NCBI RefSeq assembly: GCF_947648125.1
Contig: NZ_CANSMR010000029.1
Coordinates: 23,653-87,652, forward strand
From: an uncultured Bradyrhizobium sp.
GTDB taxonomy: Bacteria; Pseudomonadota; Alphaproteobacteria; Rhizobiales; Xanthobacteraceae
Direction of reading: 5' to 3'
DNA: 64,000 nucleotides
This document shows, in pieces, positions 15,353 through 25,878 of the stretch. The first letter of the stretch is position 1. Each line of letters opens with the position of its first letter. The translations under genes and the position numbers were made by a program. Under the pieces are notes generated by a model. It worked only from the letters and a program-made list of their open reading frames with translations. It did not search any database and was not told where the DNA came from.

Positions 15353-18136
15353 ATGCCTCCGGCGATCCCGATCGCGACCTACCGACTGCAACTCACTGCC
15401 GATTTCGACTTCGATGCCGCCGCCGCCGTGGCTCCGTATCTGAAGGCGCTCGGCATCAGTCATGTCTATGCCTCGCCGTTCATGAAGGCGCGCAAGGGCT
15501 CGACCCACGGCTATGACGTCGTCGACCACACCGAATTCAATCCGGAACTCGGCGGCGAAGAAGGCTTTGCGCGGTTCAGCAATGCGCTGAAGCAGAGCGA
15601 CCTTGGCCTGATCCTGGATTTCGTGCCGAACCATGTCGGCGTGCATTTTGCTGACAATCCGTGGTGGCTCGACGTGCTGGAATGGGGACCGGTCTCACCG
15701 CACGCGGTCTCCTTCGATATCGACTGGGACCTCTTGCCCTATCGCGCGCGCGGCGGCGTGCTGCTGCCGATCCTCGGCTCGTCCTACGGTCAGGCGCTGG
15801 AGCGCGGCGAGATCGAGCTGCGCTACGACGCGAGCGAAGGCAGCTTCTCCGCCTGGTATTTCGAGCACCGCCTGCCGATCGCGCCGGAGCGCTATGGCGA
15901 GGTGCTGCGGACCATCGTCCGTGAGGCCGGTGCGGACAACAGCACTGCCGGACGGGCGATGCTCGAACTCGCCGCCAGGTATCGCGGGCTACGTCACCCG
16001 AACCGCAACGAAGCGCCGGCCCTGAAGGCCGCGATCCAGGCGATCGAGGGCAGTGCCGAGATCATCGCGCGCGGGCTCGATGCCTATCGCACCAGTGAGG
16101 ACCGGCCCACCCAGACGCTGGCGCTGCATCATCTTCTGGAACGCCAGCACTACAAGCTCGGCCACTGGCGGCTTGCTTCCAGCGACATCAACTATCGTCG
16201 CTTCTTCGACGTCAACACCCTGGCCGGCCTCAGGGTCGAGGACGCCGCCACGTTCGAGGCGAGCCACAGTCTCGTGAAGCGGCTGATCGCGGAAGACCGG
16301 CTGCAGGGCCTGCGGCTCGACCATATCGACGGCCTGCGCGATCCCGCCCAATACTTCCAGCGCCTACGCCGCCTGATCCGTATCGCGCAGGGCGCCACGG
16401 CAAAGCCGTTCTACATGGTGATCGAGAAGATCCTCGGCGAGGACGAGAGGCTGACGAAATTCAGCGGCGTCCACGGCACCACCGGCTATGAATGGATGAA
16501 CACGATCAGCCAGCTGCTGGTCGACGGCAGTGGGCTCGATCCGCTCAACGAGATCTGGCGCCAGATCAGCAACCAGTCGCCGAACTTGACGCCGGTGCTG
16601 CGCGAGGCCAAGCGTCGTGTGCTGGAGACCTTGCTGACCAGCGAATTCACCGTGCTGGCGCGGCTGCTCGCCCGCATTGCCAGCGGGCACTATTCGACCC
16701 GCGACTTCTCCGCCGACAGCCTGCGGCAGGCGCTTGAGCTCTATGTGCTGCACTTCCCGGTCTATCGCACCTATCTCACCGCCTCGGGACCAGCCGCGCA
16801 TGACCGCGCGCTGATCAGCGTGACCATCGAGCGCGCCCGCGCCGACTGGTTCGCCGCCGACGAAGGCATCTTCGACTTCCTGCGCGATGCCCTGACTATG
16901 GACCTCCTGAAGCCCGGCCGGCCGCCGCACAGTGCGCCGCGGGTCCGGCGCTTCGCGCTGAAGGTGCAGCAATTCACCGGGCCGATGATGGCAAAGTCGC
17001 TGGAGGATACGACCTTCTATCGCTATCACCGCCTGCTCGCGCTGAACGAGGTCGGCGGCGATCCGGCGGCGAGCGCAATCGCGCCCGAGACCTTCCATAC
17101 CATGATGCAGACCCGCGTCCGTGAATGGCCGCACGGCATGACGGCGACCGCGACCCACGACACCAAGCGCGGCGAGGACGCCCGCGCCCGGATCATGGCG
17201 CTTGCGGAGATCCCCGGCGAATGGACCAGCGCAGTGGCGCGCTGGAAGGTTCTGAACGCGCCGCATCTGGAGCTCGACGGCGAGACGCGCGCCCCGTCGG
17301 CGACATTCGAATACATGCTGTACCAGGCCCTGCTCGGCGCCTGGGATCCGGATGACAAATCGCTGGTCGGGCGCATCCAGGCCTTTGCCCTGAAGGCCGC
17401 GCGCGAGGGCAAGCAGGAAACGAGCTGGCTCAATCCGCACGAGCCTTACGAGGCGGGCGTGAAAACCTTCATCGCGCGGATCCTCGATCGCAAGGCCTCG
17501 CCGGAATTCCTCGATGCGCTGGAGACGCTGGCAGAGCGCACCGCGCTGATCGGCGCGCTGAACTCGCTGAGCCAGATCACCCTGAAGGCGACGATGCCGG
17601 GCGTGCCGGACTTCTACCAGGGCACCGAAAGCTGGGATCTATCGCTGGTCGACCCCGACAACCGTCGTCCGGTCGACTTTGCCGCACGCGCGGAACTGCT
17701 CACCGCGCTGGAGGCGCCGGATTGGGAGGCACTGGCGCAGAGCTGGCGCGATGGCCGCCTGAAGTTCGCATGGACGCGGCATCTGCTGCGGCTGCGCAAC
17801 GAGCTGCCCGAGGTCTTCACCAGCGGCGACTACCAGCCGCTCACGGTCAGCGGCCCACATCGCGATCATGTCATCACCTTCGCGCGGCGCCACGGCCGCG
17901 AGGCGATCATCGTCGCGGTGGCGAAATCATTTGCCCCGTTCACGCAGGGCGGACGGCACTGGCCGCGCGCTGAGGCGTTTGAAGGCGAGATCGACCTGAC
18001 CGGATATGCACTCCCGGGTGGCGACAGCCGGATTCAGCTCTCGACGCTGTTCGCCAGACTGCCGGTCGCGGTGCTGAAGGCGAAGACCACGGCGGGCGCC
18101 AAGCACGCCGCTAGGCGTGTGCGCGCACACGGTTAG
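15353..18136 (+). CDS. treY: Malto-oligosyltrehalose synthase
   Basis: TreY turns the reducing-end alpha-1,4 bond of a maltodextrin into a trehalose-type alpha,alpha-1,1 bond. The 927-residue protein fits the upper size range of GH13_26. Signatures include IATYRLQL at the start, YASPFMKARKGSTHGYDVVDH, Asp323 in GLRLDHIDGLRDP, Glu358 in YMVIEKILGEDERL, GTTGYEW and TATHDTKRGEDARAR. It is the last gene of the plus-strand glucan/trehalose run and converges on the polyhydroxyalkanoate-system gene with only 9 bp between the two stops. No hairpin terminator is visible in that short gap. Confidence 0.95.
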   Translation: MPPAIPIATYRLQLTADFDFDAAAAVAPYLKALGISHVYASPFMKARKGSTHGYDVVDHTEFNPELGGEEGFARFSNALKQSDLGLILDFVPNHVGVHFADNPWWLDVLEWGPVSPHAVSFDIDWDLLPYRARGGVLLPILGSSYGQALERGEIELRYDASEGSFSAWYFEHRLPIAPERYGEVLRTIVREAGADNSTAGRAMLELAARYRGLRHPNRNEAPALKAAIQAIEGSAEIIARGLDAYRTSEDRPTQTLALHHLLERQHYKLGHWRLASSDINYRRFFDVNTLAGLRVEDAATFEASHSLVKRLIAEDRLQGLRLDHIDGLRDPAQYFQRLRRLIRIAQGATAKPFYMVIEKILGEDERLTKFSGVHGTTGYEWMNTISQLLVDGSGLDPLNEIWRQISNQSPNLTPVLREAKRRVLETLLTSEFTVLARLLARIASGHYSTRDFSADSLRQALELYVLHFPVYRTYLTASGPAAHDRALISVTIERARADWFAADEGIFDFLRDALTMDLLKPGRPPHSAPRVRRFALKVQQFTGPMMAKSLEDTTFYRYHRLLALNEVGGDPAASAIAPETFHTMMQTRVREWPHGMTATATHDTKRGEDARARIMALAEIPGEWTSAVARWKVLNAPHLELDGETRAPSATFEYMLYQALLGAWDPDDKSLVGRIQAFALKAAREGKQETSWLNPHEPYEAGVKTFIARILDRKASPEFLDALETLAERTALIGALNSLSQITLKATMPGVPDFYQGTESWDLSLVDPDNRRPVDFAARAELLTALEAPDWEALAQSWRDGRLKFAWTRHLLRLRNELPEVFTSGDYQPLTVSGPHRDHVITFARRHGREAIIVAVAKSFAPFTQGGRHWPRAEAFEGEIDLTGYALPGGDSRIQLSTLFARLPVAVLKAKTTAGAKHAARRVRAHG

Positions 18137-18145
18137 CGTCGCGCG

Positions 18146-18454
18146 TCAGCGCTTGGTCAGCAGCAACTGCCCGCTCTTCTGAATGGCTACCTGCGCGACT
18201 TCGGCGAAGCGTTGCAGCAGCCACGGCAGCGTCACCTCCAGGCGCACATGGCTATCCTCGACATCGAGATGTCCGGCCGCGACCTGCCCCAGCGCGCGGA
18301 CGCGGAAGCTCATGCGGTTATTCTCCCAGCGCTCTTCGTCGACGCTCATGACAGGCACGTTCGCCGCTGCGCGCGACAGGCCTGTTTTCAGGCGGCGCAT
18401 CGCTTCGTCGCGGCCGAGGCTGTGGGGAATCGAGACAATCAGCGGAGCCGACAT
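18146..18454 (-). CDS. Polyhydroxyalkanoic-acid-system family protein
   Basis: This 102-residue protein begins MSAPLIVSIPHSLGRDEAMR and has the SIPH.LG..EA..R pattern of the PHA_gran_rgn family (PF09650, recognised from memory). It continues with a predicted beta-rich half and the segment LEVTLPWLLQRFAEVAQVAI. Members are small cytosolic proteins found with polyhydroxyalkanoate storage genes and in unrelated places; their biochemical role is not established. I chose the ATG at 18454, because GGAGGAG lies nine bases upstream, over an in-frame ATG at 18472. It stands alone, with no PHA synthase or phasin gene in the window. Confidence 0.75.
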   Translation of the reverse strand: MSAPLIVSIPHSLGRDEAMRRLKTGLSRAAANVPVMSVDEERWENNRMSFRVRALGQVAAGHLDVEDSHVRLEVTLPWLLQRFAEVAQVAIQKSGQLLLTKR

Positions 18455-18618
18455 CGCGGTGCACTCCTCCATGGATTCCGCTCATGTAGTTCTGTTCCAC
18501 CGCAAATGGAAGATCACACAGTTTTATCGCGCCGCTCAAACCGGAACCTTCATAGTTGCGGGTGGTTTCCTCCCCCGAAGGGCAGAGACGACAGGCCCAC
18601 GGGTTGAGGAGGACTGAG

Positions 18619-18783
18619 ATGTCACTTGGAACGATCATTCTTATCATTCTGGTCATTGCGCTGCTTGGCGGCTTCAGCGGCGTTGGCGGCGGACCGTTCT
18701 ACGGCACCGGCTACTACGGCGGCGGCGGCCTCGGCCTCGTGATCGTGATCCTGCTGATCCTGCTGCTGCTGGGACGCCTGTAG
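18619..18783 (+). CDS. DUF3309-family small membrane protein
   Basis: A 54-residue peptide starting MSLGTIILIILVIALLGGFS. It has two hydrophobic segments (about 4-20 and 38-53) around a Gly/Tyr-rich linker (GGGPFYGTGYYGGGG) and ends LLLGRL. This is the usual DUF3309 pattern, found as tiny inner-membrane proteins of unknown function in alpha- and betaproteobacteria. GGAGGACTGAG precedes the ATG at good spacing. It is divergent from the PHA-system gene and stands alone. The function is unknown; a stress-response role is often guessed for such peptides but nothing here shows it. Confidence 0.8.
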   Translation: MSLGTIILIILVIALLGGFSGVGGGPFYGTGYYGGGGLGLVIVILLILLLLGRL

Positions 18784-18825
18784 CGCCGGGGCGTGGTGTA
18801 GCGCGCCATCACCGCCGCTACGAAC

Positions 18826-18926
18826 GTCATCGCCCGCGAAAGCGGGCGATCCAGTATTCCAGAGGCGCCGATGATTGAACCGATAGGCCGCGGCGTACTG
18901 GATACCCCGCTTTCGCGGGGTATGAC
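18826..18926. repeat. Palindromic intergenic repeat, family A copy 1
   Basis: About 100 bp with a hairpin at each end: CGCCCGCGAAAGCGGGCG near the left and CCCCGCTTTCGCGGGG near the right. The centre holds CGATCCAGTATTCCAGAG and GGCCGCGGCGT. It matches 21701-21802 over its whole length in the same orientation, at about four-fifths identity by eye. It sits between the DUF3309 gene and the 3' end of ligD and is non-coding. Confidence 0.85.
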
Positions 18927-18951
18927 GGGGAGAACGCTCTCCTGACGCTTC

Positions 18952-21582
18952 TCACTGCGCCGCGAGCTTCTTGATCGCCGCCTTGATCGACGAGGCCGCA
19001 TCCTCATAGCCGCCCCACGCCTTGCTCTTCGCGAGCAGCGCCGGCACCGACCGCACCGTATATTTCTTCGGATCGAGGTCGCCGCGCACCTGGCTCCAGG
19101 TCAGCGGCATCGACACCGTCGCGCCCGAACGCGCCCGCGGCGACAGCACCGCGACCGCGGTCGAGAGCCGGTCGTTGCGCAGATAGTCGAGGAAGATCTT
19201 TCCGGTGCGCTTGGCCTTGGACATGTTGATCAGATAGCGCTCGGGGTCATCCTGCACCATCCACTGGCAGATCGCTTGCGCGAACGCCTTGGCCTCCTTC
19301 CAGGTCACCTTGTCCCTGCTGCCTGCGAGCAGCGGCGCCACGACATGAAGGCCCTTGCCGCCGGTGGTCTTGCAGAAGCTCTCGAGACCGACCGCAGTCA
19401 GCCGCTGGCGCATGTCCTTGGCCGCGTCGATCACGTCGGAGAACGCGACGTCGGGCGCGGGATCGAGATCGAACACCAGCCGGCCCGGCGTGTCATAGGC
19501 ATCCGGCGCGCAATTCCAGGGATGCAGCTCGAGGCCACCGAGCTGCGCGACCGCGGCCAGGCCCTCGACCTGGTCGATCTGCAGATAGGGCTTGCGGTCG
19601 CCGGAGACCTTGGCGAGCTTGAGGAGCTTCGACGTGCCGGCCATCGCGTGGCGCTGGAAGAAGGTCTCGCCCTTGATCCCATCAGGCGCACGCACGATCG
19701 AGCATGGCCGGCCCTTGAGGTAGCCGATCATCCATGCGCCGACCGCCTCGAAATAGTTGGCGAGATCGAGCTTGGTCACCGGCGCGCCGTCGCCGGCGTC
19801 GGGCCACAATGCCTTGTCGGCATGCGAGATGGCGACGCCCATCACCTCGCTGGACTTTCCTTTCGCCATCGGCTTCACCACTCTGGTTACGACCGGCCGC
19901 TCGGCCTCGACCTCATGCGCCGGCTTGTCCTGACGCAGGCCCTTGAACGCCGCCTGGCGGATGTTGCCGGCGTCAGTCCAGCCGGCGAACTCGATCTCGG
20001 CGATGAGTTCGGGCTTCAGCCAGTGCACATCGCGGGTCTTCTTGGGCGCGTCCTTGCCGCCGAACGGACTGGTGTCGGACGCCGCAGCCTTCAGCGCCGG
20101 CATGATGCGGCGGACGGTGTCCTGGCCGAAGCCGGTGCCGACAATGCCGACAAACTCGAGTTGGTCGCCGCGATAAACGCCGGCCATCAGCGAGCGGAAT
20201 TTGCCGTTGGTGGTCTTCCAGCCGCCGATCACCACCTCGTGGCCGGCGCGGATCTTTGCCTTGGTCCAGTCGTCCGAGCGGCCGGAGCGGTAGGCGCCGT
20301 CGAGACGTTTGGAGACGATGCCTTCCAGCCCGAGCTTGCGCGCGGAATCCAGCACGGCGTCGCCGCGCTCCTCGAAATGCTCGACATAGCGGATCAGCGG
20401 ATTCTTGCCCTTGCGCGCCGCGAGCAGCGCCTGCAGCCGCGCCTTGCGCTCGGCGAGCGGCAACGGGCGGAGATCCTCATTGCCGGCAAACAGCAGATCG
20501 AACGCATAGAAGATCAGCTGGTCGGTCTTGCCGTCGGAGAGCGCGGCCTGCAACGTCGAGAAATGCGGCATGCCGCCCTCGCCGAGCGCGACGATCTCGC
20601 CGTCGATCAGCGCATCCGGCAGCTTGCCGGCCTCCTTCACGATCGCACCGAACTTGTCGGACCAGTCGAGCCCCTTGCGGGTCTTCACCACGGCCTCGCC
20701 ATCCTGAATGCGGAGCTGCACGCGATAGCCGTCGAACTTGATCTCGTGGCACCAGCCCGCGCCATTCGGCGGGCTCTCGACCGCGGCACAGAGCTGCGGG
20801 GTGACGAAGTCCGGCATCTCCGTCACCTGCTTCGGTTGCGCCTTCGGCCTCGACTTCAATTGCGCCTTCAATTTTTCTTGGAGCGCCGGCGCCTTGGTCC
20901 TGGCGCGCGCATCCGCGGCCATGCCGTGATTGGACTGCCAGACCGCATCTGCTTTGGCCTTGCCGTTGCCCTTGGCCAGCATGAACGGCTTCGGTGCGCG
21001 GCCCTTGCCGGCTGCGATCTCTGCCATCGAACGGCCGGAGGCGACCGAGCGGTCCTCGTTCAGGATCGCTTCGCCGTTGCCATCAACGGCATATTCATCG
21101 CGGTGCTTGATCAACAGCCAGTTGGTGCGCTTGCCGCCGAAGCGGTCGTTCTTCATCCGCACCAGCACCCAGCTGCCATGCAGCTTGTCGCCATGCAGCG
21201 TGAATTTCAGATCGCCCTTCTTGAAGCCACGCTCGGGATCGTCCGATTCCCAGGTGCCGCGATCCCAGAGCTGCACCGTGCCGCCGCCATATTGGCCCGC
21301 CGGAATCGTGCCTTCGAAATCGCCATAGTCGAGCGGATGATCCTCGACCTCGACCGCGAGCCGCTTGTCATGCGGGTCGAGCGAAGGCCCGCGGGTCACC
21401 GCCCAGGACTTGAAAACGCCGTCGAACTCCAGCCTGAAATCATAGTGCAGCCGCGTCGCGTCATGCTTCTGGATCACGAAGCGCCGCTGCTTGCCGGGCG
21501 CCACCTTGATGTCGCCCGCCGGCTCATTGGTCTTCTCGAAGTCGCGCTTCTTGCGATAGGTGGTGAGATTTCTCAGCGACAC
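18952..21582 (-). CDS. ligD: ATP-dependent DNA ligase D (phosphoesterase-ligase-polymerase)
   Basis: LigD is the multifunctional enzyme of bacterial non-homologous end joining. The order seen is a 3'-phosphoesterase domain (about 20-190: [18 protein letters not shown], the [13 protein letters not shown] region), the ATP-dependent ligase core (about 250-560: [13 protein letters not shown] with the adenylated Lys, then DGEIVAL), and a C-terminal primase-polymerase domain (about 590-870: [39 protein letters not shown]). All three activities look intact. The GTG at 21582 gives [15 protein letters not shown], the usual family start; a TTG at 21600 would add six residues. No Ku gene is in the window. 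The gene is bracketed by two copies of repeat family A. Confidence 0.93.
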   Translation of the reverse strand: MSLRNLTTYRKKRDFEKTNEPAGDIKVAPGKQRRFVIQKHDATRLHYDFRLEFDGVFKSWAVTRGPSLDPHDKRLAVEVEDHPLDYGDFEGTIPAGQYGGGTVQLWDRGTWESDDPERGFKKGDLKFTLHGDKLHGSWVLVRMKNDRFGGKRTNWLLIKHRDEYAVDGNGEAILNEDRSVASGRSMAEIAAGKGRAPKPFMLAKGNGKAKADAVWQSNHGMAADARARTKAPALQEKLKAQLKSRPKAQPKQVTEMPDFVTPQLCAAVESPPNGAGWCHEIKFDGYRVQLRIQDGEAVVKTRKGLDWSDKFGAIVKEAGKLPDALIDGEIVALGEGGMPHFSTLQAALSDGKTDQLIFYAFDLLFAGNEDLRPLPLAERKARLQALLAARKGKNPLIRYVEHFEERGDAVLDSARKLGLEGIVSKRLDGAYRSGRSDDWTKAKIRAGHEVVIGGWKTTNGKFRSLMAGVYRGDQLEFVGIVGTGFGQDTVRRIMPALKAAASDTSPFGGKDAPKKTRDVHWLKPELIAEIEFAGWTDAGNIRQAAFKGLRQDKPAHEVEAERPVVTRVVKPMAKGKSSEVMGVAISHADKALWPDAGDGAPVTKLDLANYFEAVGAWMIGYLKGRPCSIVRAPDGIKGETFFQRHAMAGTSKLLKLAKVSGDRKPYLQIDQVEGLAAVAQLGGLELHPWNCAPDAYDTPGRLVFDLDPAPDVAFSDVIDAAKDMRQRLTAVGLESFCKTTGGKGLHVVAPLLAGSRDKVTWKEAKAFAQAICQWMVQDDPERYLINMSKAKRTGKIFLDYLRNDRLSTAVAVLSPRARSGATVSMPLTWSQVRGDLDPKKYTVRSVPALLAKSKAWGGYEDAASSIKAAIKKLAAQ

Positions 21583-21700
21583 GTCCAGGCCTCGGCGCAA
21601 ACCACGGCCGCCGCGAGCCTGCGGCCATCAGGAACCAAAACCTACGGTATCCGTTCAAGTTCCAAACTCAAGCTGTTTGGTTGTGAAGGTTCAGTTCACT

Positions 21701-21802
21701 GTCGTCGCCCGGCTTGACCGGGCGATCCAGTATTCCAGAGATCGTAGTGGTTGAGCCGAGAGGCCGCGGCGTGCTGGATGCCCCGCCTTCGCGGGGCATG
21801 AC
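21701..21802. repeat. Palindromic intergenic repeat, family A copy 2
   Basis: Second copy of the repeat at 18826-18926, in the same orientation. It runs GTCGTCGCCCGG..CCGGGCG, then CGATCCAGTATTCCAGAG, AGGCCGCGGCGTGCTGGATG and a CCCCGCCTTCGCGGGG hairpin ending ATGAC. It fills the gap between the 5' side of ligD and the stop of kdpE, where the right-hand hairpin may also act as a transcription stop for the kdp operon. Confidence 0.85.
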
Positions 21803-21813
21803 AGCGGAGAGCG

Positions 21814-22503
21814 CTAGTCCGCCGCGCGCAGCCGATAGCCGATACCGGTCTCGGTCAGCACGAATTGCGGACGCTCGGGATCGGCTTCGATCTTCTGCCG
21901 GAGCTGGCGCACATAGACGCGCAGATATTGCGCATCGGTCAATTCGTCCCACAATTCCTTCAGCAGGAAGCGGTGGGTCAGCACCTTGCCGGCATGCTGA
22001 ACCAGTACGCGCAACAGGTCATACTCCTTCGGCGACAGCTTGATCTCCTTGTCGCCGACCTTGACGATCCGGCGCACCAGGTCGACCGAGAGATCGCCGG
22101 AGCGGAACACCGGGCGCTCGCCCTGCACCTGCAGCTGGTGGCGCAATGCGGCGCGCAGCCGCGCCAGCAATTCGTCCATGCCGAACGGCTTGGTCAGGTA
22201 ATCGTCGGCGCCGAGGTCGAGCGCCTGCACCTTGCCGGCCTCGTCGCCGCGGCTCGACAGCACCACGACCGGGACGCTCTCGTTGCGGCCGCGGATCATG
22301 CGCAAGAGGTCGTGGCCCTGGATATCGGGCAATCCGAGATCAAGGATGATCAACGCCGGCCCCTCGCCCAGCATTTCCAGCGCGATCTTGCCGTTGGAAG
22401 CCTCGAGAATGTCGTAGCCCTGCGTGCTCAGGCCCATCCGTAGCAACTTGCGGATCGGCGGCTCGTCGTCGATGACCAGGACTTTGATCGGCGTGGCGTT
22501 CAT
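21814..22503 (-). CDS. kdpE: Response regulator of the kdp operon
   Basis: KdpE is the OmpR/PhoB-type response regulator that activates the kdp operon at low potassium or high osmolarity. The 229-residue protein has a receiver domain (VLVIDDEPPIRKLLRMGL; phospho-acceptor Asp in IILDLGLPDIQGHDLL; Lys in LTKPFGMDELLARL). A winged-helix DNA-binding domain follows (EIKLSPKEYDLLRVLVQHAG, TDAQYLRVYVRQLRQKIE). Its ATG overlaps the end of kdpD by 4 bp, so the pair is translationally coupled. It is the last gene of the operon. Confidence 0.95.
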   Translation of the reverse strand: MNATPIKVLVIDDEPPIRKLLRMGLSTQGYDILEASNGKIALEMLGEGPALIILDLGLPDIQGHDLLRMIRGRNESVPVVVLSSRGDEAGKVQALDLGADDYLTKPFGMDELLARLRAALRHQLQVQGERPVFRSGDLSVDLVRRIVKVGDKEIKLSPKEYDLLRVLVQHAGKVLTHRFLLKELWDELTDAQYLRVYVRQLRQKIEADPERPQFVLTETGIGYRLRAAD

Positions 22504-25211
22504 GCAGCAGTGTCCAGCGCGTTGGTGTCGGCCGGGATCGGCAGGCGGATGGTGAGGACGGCGCCGCTCCGGTCGGAGCGGTTGGCCGCCGCGATCGTGC
22601 CGCGCATCGCCTCGACGAAGCCGCGCGAGATCGCAAGGCCAAGACCCGTGCCGGGGCGGACATGGTCGCCCTTCTCGGCGCGATAGAACTTGTCGAACAC
22701 ACTCTCGAGCTCGGCGGCCGGAATGCCGTTGCCTTCATCGAGGATCTGCAACGCGATGGTGTCGCGGTCGCGCACGCCGCGGATCGAGATCGTGGTGTCC
22801 GAGGGGGCGTATTTGGCGGCGTTGTCGAGCAAATTGAACAGCACCTGCTCAAACAGCACGGCGTCGAGCTCCAGCATCGGCAGGTCGGCCGCAAGCTCCA
22901 GCGACACCCGGTGATGCACCAGGATCTTGGCGGCGCGGCGTAGCGCGCTGCCGACGATCTCGCCGACATCGTGCCGCGCGGTGTTCGGCACGATCGCGCC
23001 GGATTCCAGCTTGGTCATGTCCAAGAGATTGGCGATGAAACGATTGAGCCGCTCGGATTCGTCGATCACGGTCGCGAGCAGATCATGCTTCTGGGCATCG
23101 CTCAGGCTGGCGCCGAGATCGCGCAGCGCCGAGGCCGAGCCGAGCACCGAGGCGAGCGGCGTCTTGAGGTCGTGCGAGATCGAGGTCAAGAGCGCGCCGC
23201 GCAGCCGATCGGACTCGACCGTGCGCTTGACGCGATCCATGTCCTCGACCAGCAGCACGCGTTCGATCGCAAGCGCGCCCTGGTCGACCAGCGCATCGAG
23301 CAGCCGGCGCTGGTCCGGCGTCAACAGCGGCCCGGTGCGGTCGTCGTCGATGCCGATCACGCCGATCGGGCCGCGGCCGGTGCGCATCGGCAAGAACAAT
23401 CGCTTGCCGCCCGGCAGCGTGTCCGAGCCGCGGCCGGCCGGGCGATCGTTGCCCCAGGCCCAGTTGGCGGCGGCCAGATCGGCCTGATCGAGCTGGTCTT
23501 CGGGCGGATAGCCGCTCTTGACGGTCAGCATCCCGCCCTCCGGCAACAGCAGCACCACGCGCACCTTCAGCATCAGGGCGATCTGGTAGGCGGTCGCCCA
23601 CAACACGTCGTCGAGCGTCGCGGTGCCGGCGAGCTTGCGGCTGAACGCATAGAGCGACTCGGTGGTGCGGACGCGGCCGATCGCGGTGTCGGCCTGGGTG
23701 CGCACCCGCGCCGCGACGTTGGAGACCAAGAGCGCGATCAGCATGAAGAAGAAAAACGCCGCGACGTTGGTCGGATCGGTGATGGTGAAAGTATAGACCG
23801 GTGGCAGGAAGAAGAAGTTGTAGCACAGCGAGGCAGCGACGCTCGCCAGCAGCGACGGCCACAGGCCATAGCGCGCCGCGGCGCCGACCACCGCGGTGAT
23901 GAACACGAGGTCGACATTCTCGATGCCGAAGAACGGCTGGATCAGCTTGGCCGCGCCGAGCCCGACGGCAGTCAGCAGCAGCGCCATCAGATACGGCCGC
24001 GGGTTGAACGGCTCCTGCCGCTGCGCGGTCTGCACCGCAGCCTTGCCGACCGGCAGCTCGTCGCCGGCGATCACGTTGACGCTGATATTGCCGGCACGGC
24101 GCACCAGATCGTGCACCACCGATCCGCGCGTCAGCTCGAACCAGCGCGAGCGCGTCGACTTGCCGATGATGATCTGGGTGACGTTGTTGGCCTGGGCGAA
24201 ATTGATGACGTCGTCGGCGATGCGGCGGCCGACGCCGGGAAGGGTCAGCGCCTCGCCACCGAGCGATTCCGCAAGCCGCATGGTGTCGGCAAGCCGGTCG
24301 CGCTGCTCGTCGCTCAGTTGCAGGCTGCGCCGCGTCTCGATGCTGACCGCGGTCCATTGCGCATGCAGCCGGTCGGCCAGGCGCTTGGTGTAGCGCACGA
24401 GGCCGGCCGCGCGCGGATCCTCGCTCAGGCAAACCAGAATGCGCTCACCGGCGGCCCAAGGCCCCTGGATCGCATTGGCCTGCATGTGGGTGAGCAGCTG
24501 CTCGTCGACTCGCTCGGCAGTGCGGCGCAGCGCCAGCTCGCGCAGTGCGGTCAGATTGCCCGGCGAGAAATAGTGCTCCAGCGCCCGTTCGGCCTGCCGG
24601 GGCACATAGACCTTGCCCTCCTTCAGGCGCTGGATCAGGTCGTCGGGCGTGAGGTCGATCAGCTCGATCGCATCGGCGCGATCGACCACCGAGTCGGGCA
24701 CCGTCTCGCGCACCCGCACATGGGTGATCTGCGCGACGACATCGTTGAGGCTCTCGATGTGCTGGATGTTGATCGCGGTGTAGACGTCGATGCCGTGCGA
24801 CAACAATTCCTCGACGTCGAGATAACGCTTGGGATGCCGGCTGCCCGGGGCATTGGTATGGGCGAGCTCGTCGACCAGCGCGAGTTGCGGCCGCCGCGCG
24901 ATCAGGGCGTCGAGGTCCATCTCCTCGAGCGTCTGGTCGCGATAGGCCAGCCGCTTCCGCGGTATCACCTCGAGACCCCTGAGCAGCGCCTCGGTCTCCA
25001 CCCGTCCGTGGGTTTCGACGACACCGACCACGACGTCGACGCCCGCCTTGAGGCGGGCGTGGGCGCTCTGCAACATCTCGTAGGTCTTGCCGACGCCGGG
25101 CGCGGCGCCGATGAAGATCTTCAGCCGCCCCGATCGATCGGTCTCCCGGCGCGCCGCCTCGAGCAGCGCATCCGGCGAGGGTCGTTTGTTGGGGTCACGC
25201 TGATTGGCCAT
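22500..25211 (-). CDS. kdpD: Potassium/turgor sensor histidine kinase
   Basis: KdpD is the membrane sensor kinase partner of KdpE. The 903-residue protein has the complete layout: the N-terminal KdpD domain with Walker A GAAPGVGKT and DELAHTNAPGSRHPKR (about 30-240), a universal-stress-like domain (about 250-375), four closely spaced membrane helices (about 400-500, DUF4118), a GAF region, then HisKA with the phospho-acceptor His in SISHDLKTPLASVLG. The ATPase end has GTGLGLAISRGFVEA. kdpC lies 39 bp upstream and kdpE overlaps downstream. Nothing looks truncated. Confidence 0.95.
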   Translation of the reverse strand: MANQRDPNKRPSPDALLEAARRETDRSGRLKIFIGAAPGVGKTYEMLQSAHARLKAGVDVVVGVVETHGRVETEALLRGLEVIPRKRLAYRDQTLEEMDLDALIARRPQLALVDELAHTNAPGSRHPKRYLDVEELLSHGIDVYTAINIQHIESLNDVVAQITHVRVRETVPDSVVDRADAIELIDLTPDDLIQRLKEGKVYVPRQAERALEHYFSPGNLTALRELALRRTAERVDEQLLTHMQANAIQGPWAAGERILVCLSEDPRAAGLVRYTKRLADRLHAQWTAVSIETRRSLQLSDEQRDRLADTMRLAESLGGEALTLPGVGRRIADDVINFAQANNVTQIIIGKSTRSRWFELTRGSVVHDLVRRAGNISVNVIAGDELPVGKAAVQTAQRQEPFNPRPYLMALLLTAVGLGAAKLIQPFFGIENVDLVFITAVVGAAARYGLWPSLLASVAASLCYNFFFLPPVYTFTITDPTNVAAFFFFMLIALLVSNVAARVRTQADTAIGRVRTTESLYAFSRKLAGTATLDDVLWATAYQIALMLKVRVVLLLPEGGMLTVKSGYPPEDQLDQADLAAANWAWGNDRPAGRGSDTLPGGKRLFLPMRTGRGPIGVIGIDDDRTGPLLTPDQRRLLDALVDQGALAIERVLLVEDMDRVKRTVESDRLRGALLTSISHDLKTPLASVLGSASALRDLGASLSDAQKHDLLATVIDESERLNRFIANLLDMTKLESGAIVPNTARHDVGEIVGSALRRAAKILVHHRVSLELAADLPMLELDAVLFEQVLFNLLDNAAKYAPSDTTISIRGVRDRDTIALQILDEGNGIPAAELESVFDKFYRAEKGDHVRPGTGLGLAISRGFVEAMRGTIAAANRSDRSGAVLTIRLPIPADTNALDTAA

Positions 25212-25250
25212 ACCGCAATATAGTCATCCTGCGAGAGCGGGCCTACTCCC

Positions 25251-25856
25251 CTATTTCGCCTTTGCCGCGTCGAGCGCCAGGTTGAGCGCAAGAACGTTAA
25301 CGCGGGGCTCACCGATCACGCCGGCGAAGCGGCCCTGCGTGTTCTGCGTCACCAGCTCGCGCACCGCGTCCTCGGACATGCTGCGCGCCTTGGCCACCCG
25401 CGGCACCTGGAACAGCGCGGCGTCCGGCGAGATGTCGGGATCGAGGCCGCTGGCGGACGTGGTCACGAGATCGACCGGCACGCTGGCAGTTGGATTCTCC
25501 GCCTTCAGCTTCTCGACATCTTCCTTGACCCGGTCGTTGAGCGCCTTGCTGGTCGGGCCGAGGTTGGAGCCGCCGGAATTGGCCGCGTTGTAAGGCGCCG
25601 GCACGGTCTTGGAGGCATCATTCGGATCCGGCGCGACCGTCGCCGACGGCCGGCCGTGGAAGTACTTGTCCTCCTTGAACTCCTGCCCGATCAGGGCAGA
25701 GCCGATCACCTTGCCGTCCTTCTCGATCAGGCTGCCTTGCGCCTGTCGCGGAAAGATGACGCCGGCGATTCCGGTGATGGCAAGCGGATAGGCCAGTCCC
25801 GTGATCGCGGTCAAAAGGACCAGCACGAGGATGGCGGGGCGGATTTCTCTCAACAT
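25251..25856 (-). CDS. kdpC: Potassium-transporting ATPase subunit C
   Basis: KdpC is the single-span periplasmic-facing subunit that stabilises the KdpFABC pump and aids its ATP-dependent transport. The protein is 201 residues. It has one N-terminal membrane helix ([20 protein letters not shown]) and the conserved block [17 protein letters not shown], then [22 protein letters not shown] and [11 protein letters not shown] near the end. It is separated from kdpB by a 112-bp gap that contains a long palindromic repeat. The other gaps in the operon are 4-40 bp. Confidence 0.95.
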   Translation of the reverse strand: MLREIRPAILVLVLLTAITGLAYPLAITGIAGVIFPRQAQGSLIEKDGKVIGSALIGQEFKEDKYFHGRPSATVAPDPNDASKTVPAPYNAANSGGSNLGPTSKALNDRVKEDVEKLKAENPTASVPVDLVTTSASGLDPDISPDAALFQVPRVAKARSMSEDAVRELVTQNTQGRFAGVIGEPRVNVLALNLALDAAKAK

Positions 25857-25878
25857 GATAGGTCTCCGAATTCTAGGT

